Shown here piece by piece: positions 59,646 through 64,000 of a stretch of DNA of 64,000 nt. Within the stretch, counting starts at the first letter, position 1, and every line of letters starts with the position of its first letter. The stretch spans positions 372,001-436,000 of the forward strand of contig NZ_CBDCEO010000012.1 in the NCBI RefSeq assembly GCF_965215815.1. The letters are read 5' to 3'. Position numbers and translations under genes: made by a program. A model generated the notes under the pieces. That model was not told the DNA's origin, made no database searches, and saw only the letters and a program-made list of their open reading frames with translations. This DNA comes from Poriferisodalis sp965215815 (lineage in GTDB: Bacteria > Actinomycetota > Acidimicrobiia > Acidimicrobiales > Poriferisodalaceae).

Positions 59646-60329
59646 ATGACTGCATTGCATCCCAACGGTGTGAACCACCTGGCCCTGTCCACCCGCGACA
59701 TGAAGGGCCAGCTCGAATTCTGGTGCGACGTACTGGGACTGCCGCTGAAAGCCCTGTACTGGATGCACGGCGTGGAAGGCACCTATCACGGCTTCATTGA
59801 GCTTGCCCCCGACAGCTATGTGGCGTTCGTCCAGCATCCGGACAACGCCAAGGACATCGAGCTGGGCGTCACCCATGCGGGAGGTCCCGGCGAGCCCGTC
59901 ACTGCCGGCACCATGCAGCACGTCGCCTTCAACGTCGACACGTTCGAAGACCTCATGGCGCTGCGGGATCGCATCCGTGACCGTGGTGTCCAAGTCTTCG
60001 GCCCGATCGACCACGGCTTCATCCAGTCGATCTACTTCGCCGGCCCTGAAGGGCTGGCGCTCGAAGTGGCCTGCGGGTCCGCCATTCCGGTCGAGCAGTG
60101 GGTGGACCCCGAGGTTCTGGGGCTGTGCGAGATCTCCGACGCCGAGCTCGAGGCGCTGAAGTACCCCGCCGAATACACCCGGCCGGCCGAACCCATCCCG
60201 CAGCCTTCTTCTGCCACCGGTATGCCCCGGTTGATGCCCACCGATCACTACGACATGGTGATGAACCTTCCGGACCAGGTGGTGTGGGACAGGATGAGCG
60301 AGACCACCCCTCCGGTGGCCGCGGAGTGA
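59646..60329 (+). CDS. VOC-family extradiol dioxygenase/glyoxalase-like protein
   Basis: This 227-residue VOC protein has metal ligand candidates H11 (VNHLALST), a His in MQHVAFNV near 92 and a Glu in LALEVAC near 141, in the order of one-domain extradiol dioxygenases. The C-terminal tail of about 70 residues (from PVEQWVDPEVLGLCEISDAEL) is a long extension. It may open a ring or isomerise a small substrate. An intradiol dioxygenase follows after 91 bases, so the two probably belong to one pathway. Confidence 0.8.
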   Translation: MTALHPNGVNHLALSTRDMKGQLEFWCDVLGLPLKALYWMHGVEGTYHGFIELAPDSYVAFVQHPDNAKDIELGVTHAGGPGEPVTAGTMQHVAFNVDTFEDLMALRDRIRDRGVQVFGPIDHGFIQSIYFAGPEGLALEVACGSAIPVEQWVDPEVLGLCEISDAELEALKYPAEYTRPAEPIPQPSSATGMPRLMPTDHYDMVMNLPDQVVWDRMSETTPPVAAE

Positions 60330-60420
60330 ACCAGGGGCGCATCACGCCACCTGAGTCCGGCGGAAACACCTGAGGCCGCACGAGAGCGTGTCGGGCGCTG
60401 ACGAGATCGCAGGAGGCGTC

Positions 60421-61263
60421 ATGACAGAAAACAGCTCCGAAGCAATGACCCCGGAGGCCCACCTCGCCGAGGTGCTGGCGGCCTACGACAACTCACCCAA
60501 TCCGCGGCTTGCGGAGATAACCAAGGCGTTGATCCGGCACCTCCACGAGTTCGTCGTGGAGGTCGGCCTGACCCGGGAGGAGTGGTTCGCCGGCATCGAA
60601 GCACTGACTCGCACGGGCCAGATGTGCGACGAACAGCGGCAGGAGTTCATCTTGCTCTCGGACACGATCGGCGTATCGATGCTCGTCGAGATGATCAATC
60701 ACGTGGCGGCTGAGGGCTCGACTGAGCCGACGGTGTTCGGCCCGTTTCACGTCGAGGGGGCACCGCACCGTGCGATGGGCAATTCGATCATCACCGATTC
60801 CATGGAGGACGACCAGGAGGTGACCTACGCCGGCCGAGTGCTTGGCCTCGACGGCAATCCCATCGAAGGGGCGACGCTCGACGTGTGGGAGACCGCCTCC
60901 AACGGCTCCTACGACGTGCAGGACGGCGGCCAGACGCCGATGAACATGCGCGGCATCTTCACCACGGGGAGCGATGGCGCCTACGAGATCCAGGGAATCC
61001 GCCCGGTCCCGTATCAGATTCCTGGCGACGGCCCGGCGGGAGACTTGTTGTTCGAGAACGGACGGCACAACTGGCGTCCCGGGCACATGCATTTCGTGGT
61101 TGCAGCAGCGGATCACAAGACTGTGATCACCCACCTGTTCGACGCAACCAGCGACTACCTCGACAGCGATGCAGTCTTCGGCGTGCGCGATTCGCTCGTC
61201 GTCGACATGAGCGGCGATCGCTGCGACTACGACTTCGTTCTCGAGACCGTGTCGGAGAACTAG
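60421..61263 (+). CDS. Intradiol ring-cleavage dioxygenase (catechol/hydroxyquinol type)
   Basis: This 280-residue non-haem Fe(III) dioxygenase has all four ligands: Y164 (NGSYDVQ), Y198 (VPYQIPGDGP), H222 and H224 (RPGHMHFV). The N-terminal helical dimer domain (1-100) is of the catechol/hydroxyquinol 1,2-dioxygenase type, and TVFGPFHVEGAP is typical of hydroxyquinol enzymes. It cleaves a catechol between the hydroxyls to a muconate or maleylacetate. ATG 60421 has AGGAGG upstream. Confidence 0.92.
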   Translation: MTENSSEAMTPEAHLAEVLAAYDNSPNPRLAEITKALIRHLHEFVVEVGLTREEWFAGIEALTRTGQMCDEQRQEFILLSDTIGVSMLVEMINHVAAEGSTEPTVFGPFHVEGAPHRAMGNSIITDSMEDDQEVTYAGRVLGLDGNPIEGATLDVWETASNGSYDVQDGGQTPMNMRGIFTTGSDGAYEIQGIRPVPYQIPGDGPAGDLLFENGRHNWRPGHMHFVVAAADHKTVITHLFDATSDYLDSDAVFGVRDSLVVDMSGDRCDYDFVLETVSEN

Positions 61264-61416
61264 GGGATCTTCGGGACAACGCAAGTCAACACAGCGCTCC
61301 TCCTCAGCGATCACGGACCGGCACAACAGATCGACACGCTGCTGGGCCGCAGTCGCTTCGTGCTGGAGTTGCAGGGTCCCCAAGGGCTGCGTGGGTGCTC
61401 GTGTACGGTCCCATCG

Positions 61417-63855
61417 ATGCGCCAAGAGCGACGCGGCTTGAAGCGTCAGGCGAACGGCCGGCGGTCGAAGAAGACGCCGACGCAACTGGCTTTGCGCTTC
61501 GGCGCCGTGCTTGCAGCGGTGGCCGTGTGGCTCGTAGCTGCCGCCGGAGTCAGCGGTGCACAGGAGACGCCGTCGCAACCGCCTGACCGTCAGGCCCTGC
61601 TGGAGCTCTACGACGCAACCGACGGACCGAACTGGCGCAAGGCAGCATCGTGGGGCAGCGAGGCGCCACTGGGGTATTGGCATGGCGTGACCATCGACCG
61701 CGAAGGAAGGGTGATTGCGCTTCGTCTGCCCGACAACGGGCTGTCCGGGGAGCTTCCGACTGGTCTCGGTGCACTCGACCGGCTCGAAGTTCTCGACCTC
61801 AGCTACAACGAGATTGTCGGCGAGATTCCCGGTGAATTGGGTGCGCTCAGCGGGCTGCGTGTCCTTGACCTGAACAGCAACCGATTGGAACGGCCGATTC
61901 CCCCAGAGATCGGCGACCTCGCGCAGCTCGAGGTTCTCAACGTGCGCAACAACGGGCTGTGGGGCGCGCTGCCGACTGAGCTTGGCGAGCTTGCGGTCCT
62001 GCGAGTGCTCGATGTGCGCACAAACAGCTTCTCGCGGCCGATTCCAGCGGAGTTTGGCGGTCTCGCATCGCTCACGCATTTTCACGGAAGCGGCAACCGG
62101 TTCTCGGGCGAGATTCCAGTCGAGCTCGGTGCGCTGGAGCACCTTGAGTGGCTCGACCTGAGCCGCAACCAGTTGGAGGGCGCCATCCCCGCACAGATCG
62201 GCGACTTGAGCAGCCTGAGGTGGCTCGACCTGAGCGCCAATCGCCTCACCGGCGAGATACGCGCAGAGTTCGGCGGCTTGGACAGCTTGTTGAGGCTGAA
62301 TCTCTCGCACAACGACTTGTCGGGTCTGCTTCCTGCGCAGCTCGGCACTCTCGACCAGATCGAGGAACTGCTCCTGTCTGCGAACGAGCTGTCGGGGCCG
62401 ATCCCGCCTGAACTGGGCAATCTTTCGACGCTGGAGCGGCTGGAACTCGACCGGAACTACTTCAACGGCAGCATCCCTTCGCGTCTCGGTGGCCTGGGCC
62501 GATTGACGCACCTCATCCTCAGCAGCAACGAGCTGACGGGCCGGATGCCGCCAGACCTGGGAACTCTCACAGAACTCCGGGTGCTCGACGTGAGCAACAA
62601 CGAGCTGTCGGGCCGGATTCCTAGTCAGATCGGCAGCGCGAGGAGCCTCCGAGAGCTGGACCTCGGCGGCAACCGGCTGCACGGCGTGATGCCGTCCAGC
62701 ATCGGCAAACTCACCGCCCTGGAGCGTCTGCGCCTGGACAACAACGAGCTCTCGGGTGCAATTCCGCACAGCTTCGGCAAACTCGCCGAGCTGACGGTGC
62801 TCGAACTGCACAACAACAATCTCACCGGCGAGATCCCCGCATCACTGGGCAACTTGGCTTCTCTGCGGCACATGAAGCTGGCTGGCAATCGCCTGTCCGG
62901 CCAGATCCCGGCAGCGCTCGGAAAACTCGGTGGGCTGGAGCGCTTGGACTTGCGCTACAACGCCCTGTCGGGAGAACTGCCGGCATCGCTGAGCCGACTT
63001 GTGGGTTTGACGCACTTGTGGCTCGGCAGCAACGACTTGTCCGGTCCGCTTCCGCCCTGGCTCGGTGAATTGGGCAACTTGCGATGGCTCGACGTGCGGA
63101 TCAACCATTTCGAAGGCGAGATCCCGCCGGAGTTGGGCAGGCTGGGCAATCTGGTGGCGCTGTACCTCAGTTACAACTCGCTGAGCGGCGAGATTCCAGC
63201 GGAGCTTGGCAATCTCGAGCGACTGCAAATGTTGATGATCCGTCGAAACGAACTGTCAGGCGAGATTCCGGTCGAACTGGCGAGTCTGGCGAATTTGCGG
63301 TGGCTGAACCTGTGGAGCAATGACCTCACGGGCGAGATCCCGCCGGAACTCGGAAGCTTGGCGAAACTCGAGCGTCTTGACCTCGACGAGAACATGCTGA
63401 GGGGCGAGATTCCTCCTGAACTGGGGAATCTGACGTCGCTCACCGAGCTGTGGCTCAACAACAACCAGCTCACCGGCTCGATCCCCGCAGAGTTGGGCAA
63501 CCTGACCAACCTGCGTCGCTTGTACCTGATGGTCAACCAGCTGTCCGGCGAGATCCCTGTCGAGCTGGCCAATCTGGAGAAGCTGCAGCGGCTGTACCTC
63601 TGGGGCAATCAGCTCTCGGGTGAGATTCCGCCCGAACTCGGAATCCTGACTCGGCTGACCCACCTGTACCTGATCGACAATCGACTGTCGGGCGAAGTCC
63701 CCGCCGAACTCGGCACTCTGACCAACCTGCAGCAGATCTTCATCAGCGCCAATGACTTCTCTGGCTGTCTGCCGGCTGCGTGGGAGTCGCTGGAGACGTC
63801 AGCCGACGATCTGGGCGCCCTCGGACTGCCGTTCTGCCCGGCCGATGCCCCATAG
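61417..63855 (+). CDS. Secreted leucine-rich-repeat protein, 28 plant-type LRRs
   Basis: This protein has 812 residues. Its signal peptide ends near VAAAGVSGAQE. A capping region (PDRQALLELYDATDGPNWRKAASW...YWHGVTIDREGRVIAL) is followed by 28 tandem LRRs of exactly 24 residues (N-x-L-S-G-E-I-P-x-E-L-G-x-L-x-x-L-x-x-L-x-L-x-x), with no insertion or deletion, and a CLPAAW cap. It has no membrane anchor or cell-wall signal. The repeats are of the plant-specific subfamily. Probable roles are surface binding or interaction with eukaryotic cells; that is inference. The ATG at 61417 is preferred to the GTG 61360. Confidence 0.9.
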   Translation: MRQERRGLKRQANGRRSKKTPTQLALRFGAVLAAVAVWLVAAAGVSGAQETPSQPPDRQALLELYDATDGPNWRKAASWGSEAPLGYWHGVTIDREGRVIALRLPDNGLSGELPTGLGALDRLEVLDLSYNEIVGEIPGELGALSGLRVLDLNSNRLERPIPPEIGDLAQLEVLNVRNNGLWGALPTELGELAVLRVLDVRTNSFSRPIPAEFGGLASLTHFHGSGNRFSGEIPVELGALEHLEWLDLSRNQLEGAIPAQIGDLSSLRWLDLSANRLTGEIRAEFGGLDSLLRLNLSHNDLSGLLPAQLGTLDQIEELLLSANELSGPIPPELGNLSTLERLELDRNYFNGSIPSRLGGLGRLTHLILSSNELTGRMPPDLGTLTELRVLDVSNNELSGRIPSQIGSARSLRELDLGGNRLHGVMPSSIGKLTALERLRLDNNELSGAIPHSFGKLAELTVLELHNNNLTGEIPASLGNLASLRHMKLAGNRLSGQIPAALGKLGGLERLDLRYNALSGELPASLSRLVGLTHLWLGSNDLSGPLPPWLGELGNLRWLDVRINHFEGEIPPELGRLGNLVALYLSYNSLSGEIPAELGNLERLQMLMIRRNELSGEIPVELASLANLRWLNLWSNDLTGEIPPELGSLAKLERLDLDENMLRGEIPPELGNLTSLTELWLNNNQLTGSIPAELGNLTNLRRLYLMVNQLSGEIPVELANLEKLQRLYLWGNQLSGEIPPELGILTRLTHLYLIDNRLSGEVPAELGTLTNLQQIFISANDFSGCLPAAWESLETSADDLGALGLPFCPADAP
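61735..63750 (+). repeat. 72-bp LRR coding repeats, 28 copies
   Basis: The first Asn codon is at 61735 and the Asn after the last unit is at 63751, a distance of exactly 28 x 72 bases. Units differ mainly at solvent positions while spacing is perfectly kept. Confidence 0.9.
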
Positions 63856-63930
63856 GAGAAGACCTTTGCGAGCGCAACGCCATCCGTGCTGCTGCGACCG
63901 CCACGAGGCCTAGGCAATCACAAAGTACCA

Positions 63931-63960
63931 TTGGCGAGTGCTAGTACCAAATGCTAGCAT
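63931..63960 (+). promoter_or_regulatory. Promoter/operator candidate of the terminal antitoxin
   Basis: TTGGCG (63931-63936) and TAGCAT (63955-63960) are spaced 18 bases as a possible -35/-10 pair. ATGCTAGCAT (63951-63960) is a perfect 10-base palindrome over the -10, and a related GTGCTAGTAC occurs at 63938-63947. AGTACCA occurs twice in the area. Confidence 0.45.
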
Positions 63961-63966
63961 AAGGTG

Positions 63967-64000
63967 ATGGCAACCACGAGAACCACCTTTACGCTGGACC
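63967..64000 (+). CDS. Partial antitoxin-like gene, cut by the window end
   Basis: Only the first 11 codons are visible (MATTRTTFTLD), a start typical of ribbon-helix antitoxins of vapBC-like pairs. The palindromic upstream region fits. Function is a guess until the rest is seen. Confidence 0.45.
   Translation, partial: MATTRTTFTLD

Noticed and set aside
60493..62811. A 772-residue minus-strand frame opposite the intradiol and LRR genes
   Set aside because: Its repetitive sequence simply reflects the LRR codons read backwards. No independent gene features.

Overview
The window is GC-rich and densely coded. It is full of families typical of Actinobacteriota: several probable F420/flavin enzymes (three luciferase-like proteins, a DDN-type nitroreductase, a PPOX protein), PIN-domain toxin-antitoxin pairs, HsaA-like flavin monooxygenases and GTG starts. 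I infer an actinobacterium, perhaps an uncultivated Acidimicrobiia-like lineage. There is no rRNA or core-genome marker here to settle this. I found no tRNA, rRNA, CRISPR array or intact transposase.

Layout. (1) 60-7437: aromatic-acid catabolism. A class II aldolase-type protein, a Rieske dioxygenase (alpha and beta), a dihydrodiol dehydrogenase and an internally deleted luciferase-like gene lie on the + strand, facing TetR, LigB, LigA and P450 on the - strand. This gene set matches the logic of phthalate to protocatechuate to ring cleavage. (2) 7609-13020: a degenerate M28-like protein, a TauD-type oxygenase, a luciferase-like monooxygenase, RidA, a haloalkane dehalogenase-like hydrolase and a GNAT. 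(3) 13263-15869: an N6-adenine methylase with a decayed restriction gene. (4) 16085-22000: two PhyH oxygenases, a two-component system divergent from an acidic His-rich triple-repeat lipoprotein, and a DDN nitroreductase. (5) 22005-26707: a defence/addiction patch with a DUF433/DUF5615 pair, an HNH endonuclease and VapBC, plus apt and a PPOX protein. (6) 26772-41171: a CotH lipoprotein, an FAD monooxygenase, an MBL hydrolase, an unknown domain, a gutted dehalogenase, a DMFase-like protein, a carotenoid/stilbene oxygenase, an extradiol dioxygenase between two HsaA-like monooxygenases, and a thioredoxin-like gene with an in-frame UGA. (7) 41295-52239: a second PIN pair, a sulfatase, a thioesterase, an alcohol dehydrogenase, an enolase-family dehydratase, a MazEF-like pair, an SDR, cytochrome c and macro-domain operon, and a second MBL plus intact dehalogenase. 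(8) 52262-61263: a tandem CaiB CoA-transferase, an SDR, a DAO-type oxidase, a luciferase-like protein, an AAA-DUF4143 ATPase, a VOC protein and an intradiol dioxygenase. (9) 61417-64000: a secreted protein with 28 exact 24-residue LRRs, then the start of another probable antitoxin.

The most notable element is the thioredoxin-like gene at 40017-41171. Its frame is interrupted only by a TGA that replaces the first cysteine of the redox CxC motif. Twenty bases on is the loop of a perfect 6-bp hairpin (CCTGCC-GGTCT-GGCAGG, 40448-40464) that looks like a bacterial SECIS element. I read it as a candidate selenoprotein rather than a pseudogene. Second is a duplicated module of MBL hydrolase, an uncharacterised roughly 155-residue domain and a dehalogenase. 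In one copy the unknown domain is fused to an ADP-ribose-type macro domain. In the other copy the dehalogenase interior has been replaced by a lipoprotein gene.
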